Shown here piece after piece: positions 1 to 11,157 of a stretch of 64,000 bases of DNA. Origin of the DNA: Trichuris trichiura (taxonomy: Eukaryota; Nematoda; Enoplea; Trichinellida; Trichuridae); contig JBAJFE010000042.1 in the NCBI GenBank assembly GCA_037903355.1, positions 1,438,001 through 1,502,000 on the forward strand, written 5' to 3'. The notes below the pieces were generated by a model. The model saw only the letters and a program-made list of their open reading frames with translations. It made no database searches and was not told where the DNA came from. A program made the position numbers and the translations under genes. Each line of letters starts with the position of its first letter. Position 1 is the first letter of the stretch.

Positions 1-3000
1 TACTCTCTTAAAATCCATATAACATGAGTTGAACTCATGAGCTGATGCTTTCGCAAGAGCTGTACTGATAGTATGATACATCACAACTGACATCAACGTT
101 ACGACGGAGTACTGGGTGTAACGCTGCGAAAATTTTCAAGCAGTTAGAAGAACCATTTATCACCTGGGCTTTCAACATCCACTCCAGGCCAATTATGTTC
201 CTCCCTGGTAGGAGATCTGCCAGCTTCTAAACTTGAAGCTCCTTCATGGGCTTGATTTCCTCTGAAGCTGCTTTCACCCATTACTGCTGAGATAGGTCGA
301 CTACGCTGCTGGCTAGCTCTTTTATGCTGCGGAATTCCTTGCCACGGGCTAGCCGTCTTGGTGGCTGTCTTTTGGCTGTTCTCTGCTTGCTACATTTGGA
401 TTTGTAGCCCAGATACTGCTGCCCAGGTTTCAGCTCAACTGCTAAGGGAGACTTTTGGAGAGAAAACGAATTCGCGACACAGAGACGAATTGGCAGTCAT
501 CAGTGTGGAAGATAGCACCGTCGAGCCTGTTCAAGGTGCAGGATGAATCATAGCCAACTCTACCCTTCAACCATAAAACAGCATACTATTGTTTTCCATT
601 TTCAGAATCGGTATCGCCTTCGGCGTGTCCCTTCTATCCTTTGATCAAGTAACAGTTATGGCAAAAGAACGTAGCTGCTTCACATGGAACTGTCAGGTTC
701 AAGCAATGAACAGTCACGTATCCTGATAGCGCTACGCTGGGATTTTAGATCAAACAACTGTTGTTTCTGCGCTCTAGGATCAGTAAGCCTCCGGGTGAGG
801 GACCATTCGCCGCCAGAACGCTTCATCGTCGAAGGACACAATGGACTCTGGAATGTGAAAACAAAAGACAGTAGCTCTTCTGCTAAAGGATGAATGGGCA
901 GCTTAACTGAGGGGTATGGGTGGCGACTAAATGATCAGCGTCAAGACGTCTTGGCGGTCAGAAGTACATGTGAACTTGTTTAATCTATCGTTGAAGTCAG
1001 GATCTATCCTTCCTTCCATGTTGACATGAATGTTTGCGTGGATTTGAAAAGAAGACTTTGAGACGCTTATAGATGCGTCCTGAAACCTTGAATGCACTAA
1101 ACATTTAACCAGCATTCAAGTTTCTGTTGATGCCTATACGTTACCTGTTTACTGGGTGTTCATTCTTTAACTCCAGACAGTGAGCACTATCAATCATTAG
1201 CAAGCAGCGAGGCTTATGAGGCTTGATAAGGGATCAGACAGAAAAGTTTCATAGACAGAATGAAACTCAATGAAGAAGTTATTAAACAGCTGATATTTAA
1301 AGACGATGGATTGCAGCAAACAGAAAACGGAATACCAAAGAGACGCAAGTATCACAGTCCACTGCATACAATGAGTCGTTTACCCTATCAACACGTGACG
1401 TGCATCTCACTTCTTCAGCGCAGCTTTACATAACTGTACTAAGGTATACTGCTAGCTTTGGAAAAGTGCATGACACACTTAAAGATAAACACATTAGTGA
1501 GCTTGTGTCGCTTCTGAATTTTTAGTATACTCAGAACACCATGTAACTCAGAGATGCTGTAGATATGAGAGGCAAAGTGTTTTTAAAAAAGTCAGCAGCA
1601 CGATAGGTCTCGATTTATCTATCCGCACTTGGTGCACAGCTAGAGGCTTTATTGGGGTTTTGGTTTTCTGATAGGGGAACTATTAATTATGTATGAAGTG
1701 TTTGAGTTGTATGTACAATGGAGGAGAGAATGTGGTATGCTAATGAGATTTAAGTGCACATAAAATTTAGTTTTCTTATACTGCTTGCTACTGTTAAAAA
1801 AGCACAGAGGAATAAGGGGTTTAGCGTAATTAGGAACTTTCTTGATGGTTGCTTGAGTTTCTCACTTTTACCGTGAAGTTTGTTTTAAACCAAGGGCTAT
1901 TTCCCCTAAAGCTAACTGCAAAAGATGAATAAAACAATAACACTCAAGAAGCATGAATTTGTGGAACTGTTTTGAGCAGCAAGATTTTTGGACCATTCCC
2001 TATATTAGCTTGCAGACAATGTACATCGTTCACCTTGATCTACTTAAGTCAAATTCAATGACGTATGTTGACAAATTGCCATAACGTATTAACATGCCTG
2101 CTATGTGCGTCTCAATCGTCTTTGTTTAAACGGATGTGTATGCAGATATGTACCGTGGCCTGATAACTTCGCACAAGCAAAGTGATATAAATACTCCTTA
2201 TTTTCTGATGTTGCTAAAGTAAAATAAGATTACGTCAAAAAAATACAGATCCGCTGAGAACTTTACGCGTGAATAATTTTAGTCAAAGCTGAACTTTTGC
2301 TTGCCAGAGGTTGATTGTGTTTTAGCCGCTCATACACACCCATTCCATTCAACGGTGAAGCTATGCGAAATCTGTGACCATCGCACCAGCTATACGTCTA
2401 CATCGAATCGTCACATAATAGATACAGGAACAGTAGCCAGAATGGACTATGGCCATTTCCTTGCACGAATGCCAACGCGAAGGAATCACTAGGGACTCCA
2501 GAAAGTTTGCGCAGAAAGCTACGTTGACCTTAATGCAGCTTCAAGCAGTACCTTTGAGCGTTACTGCAGCTGATGGTGAGCTTGCGCTAGTGCCATGTTC
2601 AGGTTTCACCTGGACTGTCCTGTAGCTCTCGTCAGATGGGAAACCTGCTAGCGTATTATTGGGCGTTAGGATTGACAGACTCGAAAACGTATGAGCTCAA
2701 TAGCCACTGTGACACTGTCCGTTTACTTTATAAAAATAACTGAATAGCATTTTCCCACTTTGATACAGACGCTTATTAAACGTGAAAAGAACTACCCGCT
2801 TTTCTTCGTTTTCAGGCGCTAGGAGAGAACAAGGCCGATTCTGAAAGCTGCGTGACTCTTCCTGCTATAAAAGATTTCTTCATCTGCTACTCTACTGCAC
2901 GCAATGGGAGACAAACCGCAAACATAGAGAAAAAATGAATCTACTCACATATGGTAGAGGGTTCCACGCTTCAAGAGTACACTAAGCAATGACCATAATC

Positions 3001-3132
3001 GTCAGCATGAATAAAACTATCGCAATGCAAACCACCTGACTGCCAAAACTGTGTACACTTAATGCGTTTAAAAGCTTTGTTCAGCTCATAACATTTTATT
3101 ACACTGCTCCAAGTTTGTCTAATTCTGTAATA
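1..3132. other. Intergenic, no gene recognised
   Basis: The short open frames here (all under 75 codons) have no recognisable domain, no consistent codon pattern and no convincing splice signals. Several A/T runs and scattered AATAAA-like strings are seen, as expected by chance at this base composition. I see nothing I can name in this stretch. Confidence 0.5.
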
Positions 3133-4112
3133 CGGTAAAACCCCTGTAAGTTGACCACCCAACAGACTGTGGAAAACTGGTCAACATAGGGAGGTGGTCA
3201 ACATATAGAAACTGTAGGTATAAGTGGCTCGGCTGAATAGATTAGCATCTGTATGCGTTTTATTCTATTGCACAGCATCAATTGGAGGTCTATTAAACGG
3301 CAAGATGCATAAACATAACACTGTAAAATCATGCATACGCTTTTTAGGGGCTACAATGCTTGCTGAAAAAAGTGTTGATTCTAGTCTGGTGTTTTTTCTT
3401 ACTACAAACATAAGCGGCAAGGGCAAACTCCGCGCTGGCTTCCCCCGCTCAACACCTCTGGGCATTTTTCATCTCAGTTTTCTGTGCCATCTATCTCGAT
3501 TCTTTCCGTTTGGCCATAGGGCAAACGGTAACCAGCTTGGTAGCTACTATTGCATCTATTACTGCGTAAGCCGGACAATCTTTACTCGCGAAGACACGTT
3601 AAGGTTATCTGACACACGGCTATAGCAATGCGAATGAACAGAGCTGAGCTCAACGCAAACGAGGCTCGATTCGTCATATTTCACTCAGTGGGCTAATGCT
3701 GCCGGCGCGTAGGTGGGAGTTATGAAATTGAAGAAACGCTCAAGTGCGCCGGCAAGCAAGAAAAAAGCATCGTCAAAGCGACAGAATCGGTTCTGTAAGG
3801 AGGAATCTCCAACGCACGTTTAAAAAAAACTTCGCTGCGTTGAGTAATAGCACACTGAGGCAGTGACGGTTAACAGATGCTAGCGACTGACAAAAAGCAA
3901 ACTGAGGCGATCAACTTACAGAGAGCAAACTAGCATTGTGTCCATATATCACGTGACGGCTGAAGCGGTCAGCTTCCCCTTTTACGGAGGTGGTCAATGT
4001 ATAGGGGTTGTCCTCGCGCTTATTAACGTGCGGACAAATCAACTGGTCAAAATTCAGTCAGCTTAGGGAGGCGGTCAACATATAGGGGTGATCAACTTCA
4101 GGGGTTTTACTG
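3133..4112. mobile_element. pogo/Tigger-type MITE with terminal inverted repeats and TA target site
   Basis: The left end reads TA then CGGTAAAACCCCTGTAAGTTG. The right end read on the minus strand is TA then CAGTAAAACCCCTGAAGTTG, so the ends form imperfect inverted repeats of about 30 bp abutting a TA dinucleotide, the target of Tc1/mariner and pogo/Tigger elements. Subterminal blocks (variants of ACTGGTCAACATAGGGAGGTGGTCAACATA) recur near both ends. The roughly 980-bp body carries a 133-codon open frame at 3224-3625 with no recognisable transposase motif, so the element looks non-autonomous. A shorter relative with the same ends is at 37158-37343. The family assignment rests on TIR type and TA target; the internal deletion history is inferred. 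Confidence 0.75.
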
Positions 4113-4164
4113 TAGTTGAATTGGATAATTTTGCCCTCTATTTACCGCTATAAATATGCCAAAC

Positions 4165-4237
4165 GCCCGGCTAGCTCAGTCGGTAGAGCATGGGACTCTT
4201 AATCCCAGGGTCGTGGGTTCGAGCCCCACGTCGGGCG
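4165..4237 (+). tRNA. tRNA-Lys (anticodon CUU)
   Basis: A full 73-nt cloverleaf can be folded: a 7-bp acceptor stem with one G-U pair, a D arm (GCTC/GAGC), a 5-bp anticodon stem TGGGA/TCCCA around loop CTCTTAA, a 5-nt variable region, and a T arm GTGGG/CCCAC with loop TTCGAGC. The anticodon CTT is at 4198-4200, giving Lys(CUU). The internal promoter is present: A box TAGCTCAGTCGGTAGAGC and B box GGTTCGAGCCC. There is no intron and CCA is not encoded, as expected for a eukaryotic nuclear gene. A run of four or more T is not immediately downstream; the first clear TTTT is about 60 bp away. The gene begins 52 bp after a MITE end. Intact pairing argues for a working gene rather than a tRNA-derived SINE. 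Confidence 0.93.
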
Positions 4238-4469
4238 CAAAATAATTTCACTTTCATTGGTCTTTCACTAACGTAACCGTTACCTCTCCACTGCATTTTA
4301 TTTCCAAGTTTTGTTTCCTGATATGTGGTGTGGCAATTGTAGAAGAACCGCTGTATCCACAGGGGTATATTCCAAGGAATACCTGAAATACCTGAAAGCC
4401 AAAGAAAATTGTGAACGCTCATGAGAGCGAAAATATTGTGACTTTAATGGGAACACATATGAGGTTGTT

Positions 4470-5000
4470 GCAAAAGTAAGTCAGGTTTTTTGGCAATATC
4501 ACCTACGAGGCAGCATGCCATCTAGACGGTGTTCCTCCTAGGAATTCAGTCAGCGAACGCAGACATTATGCTAGGTGATCTGATTCACAGCTTGCTGAAT
4601 CATTCCAAGTTTGGCAGTGCTTTGCAACCGCCAGGGATCTAATCCAGTCGCAGACAATAACCTACCAGCTAACAGCTTTCTTTGAATGGAGCTCTTAATA
4701 TTGTGCAGTGATTTACTGAATGTATAATGGCGGCAGCAGCATGGTGAATCATTGATAAAAAAGCATATGACAGCACCGGCATGACACTCTCTAGCAATGA
4801 AGAATCATAAGATGCTGGCAGTTTTTCTTGTTCAAATAAAAAAGGTAAGCGAAATCAAAAAAGCATGAAAATCAATGATAACTGCATCAATAATACTATC
4901 ATGTTTACCTTAATATAAGACCTCCCTCAAAATACGCCATAGCACTACTTTTAGGGTGCTCATTAGTAATAAGCCCTTCTTGAAGATAAGGCCCAGTTGC
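4470..5000 (+). repeat. Dispersed repeat family, copy 1 of 3
   Basis: This stretch shares blocks in the same order with 32520-33060 and 35490-36055. Examples are CTGATTCACAG followed by a G-rich stretch, a TCTCTAGCAATGAAG-like block (TCTCCAGCAATGAAG in copy 2), and a CATCAATAAnA block near the 3' end. Divergence is high, so the family is old. No coding frame or terminal repeat was recognised, and the class (degenerate DNA transposon or SINE-like) is undecided. Confidence 0.5.
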
Positions 5001-5186
5001 GATTGTCCTCCAGAAAAGCATACTTAGGAAATCCTTTGAAAAATGTGACGGGCTTATCGCATCTTAAAATAGACAGCTTTTTGATGGTCAAATTACTGTA
5101 CTGTAGAGTTTAAGAGTAAATGTAGTGCTTGGTACATCTACATTTGTAGTGATCTTGCACGCAGTCCGTCCGAACGAATCCTCTTA

Positions 5187-6026
5187 GTGATTTTTGCAAT
5201 TTTGTGTGCAGCAGATTGGTGCAAAAGTGCAATTCTGCTTTCAAAAGAGAGTACTATTTTCACTCTCAAGCAAGATGTTTGTAACAACAAAGAGTTACAG
5301 TGTCGAGTACAAGAAAGCAGTCGTGGAGCATTCTCATGGCAAGAATCTAACGGCTTTGTGCAAAGAGAAAAAGTTTGGTCACCAAATGGTTCGAAAACGG
5401 TGAGCACAGTACGGTAAACTCTGTGAAAATATGGACGAGGGAAATGCAAAGAAGTGTAAGCGTGAATCATGTCGGCAACCATTTTTCCTGTGCTTGAGGA
5501 CATCATTTGTGAATGGATTGCTTACAGGAAAGCACAGGCTTTCATTGTGCGCAGGTCTGACTTGGATGAAGAACTCGTGGGACAGAATCGCTGACAGCTG
5601 TGTTGCCAATGCTCTATGAGCAGGCTACTTAGACAAGGAATGTTCGTTTAAGGAGAGCTCTGCTGCAAGACATGAGAGGCTGGGCTCAATGGTCCTGCAA
5701 GAATTGGAGTCGCATGAAATTCAGGCCAGATGTCAGAATTCAGAGGTTCATGAAAACGTCCCAGAAAATGATGACATAACTCTGCTCGGATAAACATAAC
5801 TATTTTAACGTTTTTCAATCCTTACATTCATGGTTCTTCTTCTAGGTGTTTTGATATTTTTCTTCCTTTACATTTACGCTTCGTATGGGCTTCTGCACAT
5901 AAATAAATGAACAAGTGTAGAGTGTGGTACCTGAAATCATAATACACCACCCCGGAAAATAAGCCTTCTAATGTTTTTTGAAGAAAAATAAATATAAGAC
6001 CAGGTCTTATTACGGGAGAAACACGG
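5187..6026 (+). pseudogene. Decayed pogo/CENP-B-type DNA transposase fragment
   Basis: Reading across frames on the plus strand gives an HTH-like start (residues like SYSVEYKKAVVEH, then GKNLTALCKEKKFG and HQMVRK) near 5270-5400. This resembles the N-terminal Psq/CENP-B helix-turn-helix of pogo-superfamily transposases. Around 5480-5600, in another frame, comes FPVLEDIICEWIAYRKAQ followed by VRRSDLDEE, which resembles the second (CENPB-type) HTH. At least one frameshift and several stops separate the two, so it is dead. The 3' side ends near 6026 with a sequence close to the widespread ...TTATTACGGGAGAAACACGG-TA terminus, suggesting the transposon's right TIR. No matching left TIR was found. 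Confidence 0.5.
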
Positions 6027-6028
6027 TA

Positions 6029-7373
6029 TTTTTAATTACTAGTCTGAATTACACAGGTAGAAATTCCCAGTGACACTTTTACATTTGCCTCATTTGTAAA
6101 CTGCATTGTCCCAAGCCTGACGTCTGTGCGTTCTAGCTATTTTGCGCTGACGACAAGCAAGGTCTTAAGTCTCGAAAACCATAAATTGCCTACCTTGGAA
6201 AAACGTTACTGAAACCGCCAACTACACCTACTAGGGCATTGGTGCCTAAGGCGCGTAAGCATCAGCAACTGCCCTGAACTACGGTCATGTCAGTGCTGTA
6301 GGCTAACTCTAACGGTCGCCTAATCACGTGCATTAGCTTTTGTCTTTCGTCGTGTGATCTGCGTAGCCCTGAAAACAGGCAATCCTTACAGTAGCCAATC
6401 CTTGCACCAGTGGTATCCTATACTTGTTTGTGCCGAGTGAAAACAAACAAGGAAAGCCATATGACGTCAGATCTACTAGAGGAGCAAGGCAATGCATCAT
6501 ACACCTGTCGACAAAATTAGACATCTTCAAAGCGAGTCATCAATGGAGCATTTTGTTTTATACGTTATGCTATTGCTATAAGAGGAACTATGTTTTCAAA
6601 GCTATGCTATTGTTGGATGCATTTAATTTTTTTAAGTGGAAGTGAAATCTTGTTCTTGCAATTAAGAAGTGGAGTCACAGGGATGAAATATGTTTTCTAA
6701 GCAGCGTACAGGTTTAATCCCACTGTGGAGGGTAGACATTTTCAGGGAAGCGATTTTACTAGCCGTGAGACTAAAACTTACTGGAAGGCATACTACACGT
6801 CAGGACTAAAGTTCCACTAGAAAGAGTGCCCAGAACCTCCCCTCTTTGTTTCCTTATTTTTTCTGCTGATTATGGATTCCAACAGTCAATAAGTTCATGG
6901 GACATAGGCCAGTCAGGTCATGGGATGGCGATGAGCTCAGAACTCTAAACGGAGGCTATGATCACCCTGACTTTGAGTAACAATGACCTAAATCAGTCAT
7001 TCTTAGGATAGAAGGACATGCATCGCTGGCAGGGGTTTCTGAAACCTACGAGAGGTGTAAATAGTGAAAGGAGCGCATGTGTCTCTTTGGTCATCGTACT
7101 GGAACCCATCAGAAAGCAAAATATCTGGCTCAGACATTGTGTTTACCAGCTAGCAATAAATTTGTATGCTTCCTATGATTGTTTTCAAGCTTAGGGAGCT
7201 GATCAGTCACCTGTTCCACCATTACAGCCAATGATTGCACGTGAAACTGACTGACCAATCAGAGAAGGGGCAGAAACTTTGAAACTCAAAGGGGCGCCCG
7301 CGATCCTGAGCATGAGCAACATTCGTCCAATCGTTTGTCACTCTCACATTAAAAAAGTTAGCAAGTTTTGGAG
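6029..7373. other. Intergenic, no gene recognised
   Basis: No open frame above about 75 codons, no homology I can recognise and no structured repeat seen. Confidence 0.45.
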
Positions 7374-7387
7374 TCAAAAGAGCAATG

Positions 7388-7642
7388 TCTTGAAGATGTG
7401 ATCTCTTGGTACGGGACAGTATGTTTTCATAATGAAATAGCTTTATTACGGAAGGAGTCCCGTTTTATGTGCGACAAAATCTTCAACTTCGGAGCTTTCG
7501 GGTCATCTGAAACCCGTCTTCGGAGGTAAATAAAATAATTTAAGACCGCTAAAGACAGATTTCGGCTGACCTGAAAGCTCCGGAGTTGAAGATTTTATCG
7601 CACATAAAACGGGACTTCTTCCGTAATAAAGCTATTTCATCA
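7388..7642. mobile_element. Short head-to-head palindromic PLE-derived element with hammerhead-like cores
   Basis: Two copies of the same roughly 100-bp unit face away from each other. The left arm (about 7429-7527) is the reverse complement of the right arm (about 7542-7640), sharing ATGAAATAGCTTTATTACGG and a GAAAGCTCCGnAGTTGAAG block. Each arm has a hammerhead-like core at its inner end, with the first box mutated on both sides (CCGAAGA left, CTAAAGA right). The left arm extends further (CTTGGTACGGGACAGTATG, 7402-7420), matching the left end of the larger PLE insertion at about 37560. The whole is flanked by the 14-bp direct repeat TCAAAAGAGCAATG at 7374-7387 and 7643-7656, a perfect target-site duplication, so the palindrome inserted as one unit. 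Confidence 0.8.
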
Positions 7643-7656
7643 TCAAAAGAGCAATG

Positions 7657-10600
7657 AGAAAATGGTTTTGTTAATTAGCAACTGCGTTATCATGCTTTAA
7701 GACCACTACAATAAATAGGCTAAACAGACTTACTTGCAAAATATGCTAAGTCGATATGCGCTTCACGATTAGCGCTACTGAATAAAACTAGGCTGGCTGA
7801 CTTCTTCAATAAACGTCTTAGACAACGTCAGAACTTGGCATGGCAGTACATATTATTGTAAGGTAGGTGAACCCTGGGTTCTATATGAATCTTTTAAATC
7901 AACTTGCCAATGGCTTTGAAGCTCACAGCCATGCAGGGTAGGCAGCATCAGGAGCTGTTCCAAAAAGAAAGATGATTGCAATACTAAGAATGTAAGGAGT
8001 GTGAATGCAAGGCTTAAGCATGATTCCCACTGGAGGGGTTATGATTTCATGCAGCTCCTTAACACGGAACCATGTTATGCGACTGATGCTCATGAACTGA
8101 CTGAAACAATGTAGCTGTTGGAGAACATGTGATTAATGGCAGATCTTGATTCAAAAATGGGAAAAGAGCTCCTAGACTCCTTTTACGTGAGCTAAAATGT
8201 CAAGATGAAGAGTAAGCATAACCTTCTGTTATTTCCCCGCATGTGTGCGTGTGGCCATCTAAAATAGCTCAAGACAACAGCAACTCCTAGAATAACACTA
8301 CTGTGCGCTTCGCTGTCAACGCGACGTGTCTTTTTCATCTACGCTTGCACAAACTCGCTGCACCTGTTCTTTCAGAGTAAACGCTGCTAACAGTTCTTCA
8401 AGCTGGCCTACAGCTCTTGGCAAATTTTTTCTGTTCTGTCTGCTAGGAACAGTACACCTACATCACTATCTTTTACTAAGAGTTAATAGCATTTTCTGAC
8501 ACAACCAAGTGGTCATAATTATTCTGTTTAAACAATAAAATCATCAACTTCTCAAAGAAGACTATAGTCCAAACAAATATATTCTGCCAATAAAATTTTT
8601 TGTGAGAAAAGATTTCAGTATTATTGGCTTCAGTGTGTTGACCCTTTAGTTGCTTAAAATCAAGAGCATGCAATCACATCTATAGCAGTTCCTCCTTCTA
8701 GAAACAGAGTTCCTGCGTTGAGCCCTGGTCAACGTACTGATATACCATGTTAGACAGTAATGATGCTCAGATCTAAGCTGTAACGATCATTGAGTAACAA
8801 GTATTTACTTTAGTTTAAAGCTGCTTATGTTCCTGGGCGCTATACTGAGCTTGAAACCGACTGCTTTGGCTTGACACTAAGCCCCTATTGGCAAAAAAAG
8901 ATGCGTTACCTATTCAAGTGTTTGGTCACTATGTTAGTCTGAAGATTCACACGTTAGTAGCTTACTGAGGTTATATTTTTACGTTGGTAAGGTTTATTTT
9001 GTTTTTAATGATACCTAGTTAGAAATAAGCCCATTAGACGTGGAGACTGAAAAATTGCTATGGCCAATGAACTCTAAAACAGATTTTGAGAGCCGTAAGC
9101 AAATTGGCGTCGTTCTCAAACGAGACTTATCAGTGAAGCACGCAGCGCTTGCTTCTCAGTTGCCCTGTTTTCACAAACGGACACTGAATAAGACGCAGAG
9201 ATATTGCTATGGTTACGTAGACTAAATGGGGGTCACAAATGTCATTTATACGGCCCAGCAATTCATATGCTTCAAGTGTCAATTAAACGTTACAACTAGG
9301 TTGGTGGCAGCGCTGGATTTTCTGCAGCCAAAATCATTCTTGTCACGTACTTGACATTAACAAATTTCGTATAAGGCCAGCGAATACAGTTGCCTACCCT
9401 TTCTATGTGAACCGAATTTCGTGTTTTCCTCCTAATCATCATTCAGTTAACGATCAGTCTCAAAGGAAGACATTACTCTATTTTTAATAGCGTCGTAGAC
9501 CAGTGCTTTCCATCCGGTTTCCTGCCGAAACCTTCTTTTTGGGCTAGCAATTTCTCCAGCACTGCCCCAATAGGTAGCTTGTTTTATGCACAAGCAAGCT
9601 GAACGCGCACGTAATGTTTTTAGGCGACAAAAGGTGGTACTTGACACTGATGCATTTGTTTTCCGTCCTCATAAGTGCAATATAGCGAGCAAACTTGAAC
9701 GTCAGACGACGTAACCACGCAAAGAGAGCATCTTTTCCACTTTCGGCTCTATGCTAGTTGGAGTCTCAGGTCACCCTGATTTATAATTTCAAGTTTGTCT
9801 CTTTTCTTCGTTCGCATGTTCCAAGGACACTAAATCACGCTCACTTAAATACGAAGAAGGAAATAAGATACGCATCTTTCCTACTGCAGGCCACAATCCT
9901 GAGTAAAAGCGTGAGCTATAGCGTTGCAGCTAGAAAATCCTCTATCTAAACTTAAATTTTGGCTTGGGCTCCTCGCTGACCTGAAGCTCTAATAACGCAT
10001 CCTGCAAATATAGTTGTGCATTCTCGATTTGAGAAAGCGTTAGTAATCCAACCTGGGACCTCTAGCGAAGATGTTCTGCAAGTTAGTACCATAACATGTT
10101 AGCAAACAATGCTAACCAATGATCATTAACTTGTTTACTTCATCACAGGGATGTTTTGAAGAACGATAAATACGTCTGCGCAAACATAGCTTTTTTCTTC
10201 GGGCAGACGAACGGTACTATATGTGCTCAACGCTAAACTCCAGCAAGAAGAGCCTAGTTAAGCTCTACTGATAGCTTATTATCTGGAAAACATCTGTGGG
10301 TTAGAACAGATGAAGGGTGCGTTCGCCAAAGAAGAAAAAAGCCATGACACACGTGGCCTTTGCCGGCAAAACGATGCTGCTGCTATTTGCGTTCCTCGCG
10401 CCTTTCTAGGTACCAGCAGTGTTGGATAGTCACTTTACGCAGCAGATTTGTTTGGCATTCCTTTAACTCCTGCAGGAGAGCGATATCATTCCTAGACGTG
10501 ACATTCAACGTCTTTAACTGGCCTTTTGGGCCTCTGGCAACTCCTAGGGCGCTGTAGGCCCCTTGGGAAGCGCTGTCCTAGACAGTAGTTTCGTTATTGA

Positions 10601-10900
10601 AAGCTTTAATTAGTAATGATCATCATCAGTAACCATTCTCAGGCCTCCACTACTTCGTTTTTTGAAAGCATATTGCTCTTTCCGGCATTTTTTTCTTATC
10701 AGCTTTTTTCAGTAAAACATATGGAACCAGATAACTGGGCCACGTTAATTATTTTCATTTTGGTATTGAAAACTGGGTGTTTTGTAACGGGCTGTTTCAT
10801 TGTACGTTTGGCGAAATAACCGCGGAGGTAATCATAAAAAGTCAAAATTATTAAATGCCAACTTCAAACTGCTAAAGATGGTCACGTGCTATGACTACTT
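7657..10900. other. Intergenic, no gene recognised
   Basis: Only short open frames with no recognisable domains. No inverted or tandem repeat of note was seen. Confidence 0.45.
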
Positions 10901-11157
10901 TGTTAGAATGAGAACACAAGTGGTCATGAAAACAAAACAAAGCTGAGCGAACCGTCTTCCTTTCTGGAGGAAGAAAGGAAGGCCCTGACAAAATTACTAA
11001 AGGTATGAAATTAGGAACAGATGGTAAAAGAAAAGGAAGTTCGCGACGCAGCTGACAGCTATGATCTGCCAGGTAAGCGTAAAGTAAAACTGCCACAGAT
11101 TAAGAACCTCGGACCATTAGATCGAACAATAACAGTGTGACTCAAATCTATGCGAAA

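Noticed and set aside
3224..3625. 133-codon plus-strand open frame
   Set aside because: It lies wholly inside a pogo-type MITE, has no transposase motif and begins at the element's subterminal repeat; an incidental frame.
4171..4422. Minus-strand frame ending in a GARTHDPG-like string
   Set aside because: Antisense translation of the tRNA-Lys gene, a common annotation artefact.
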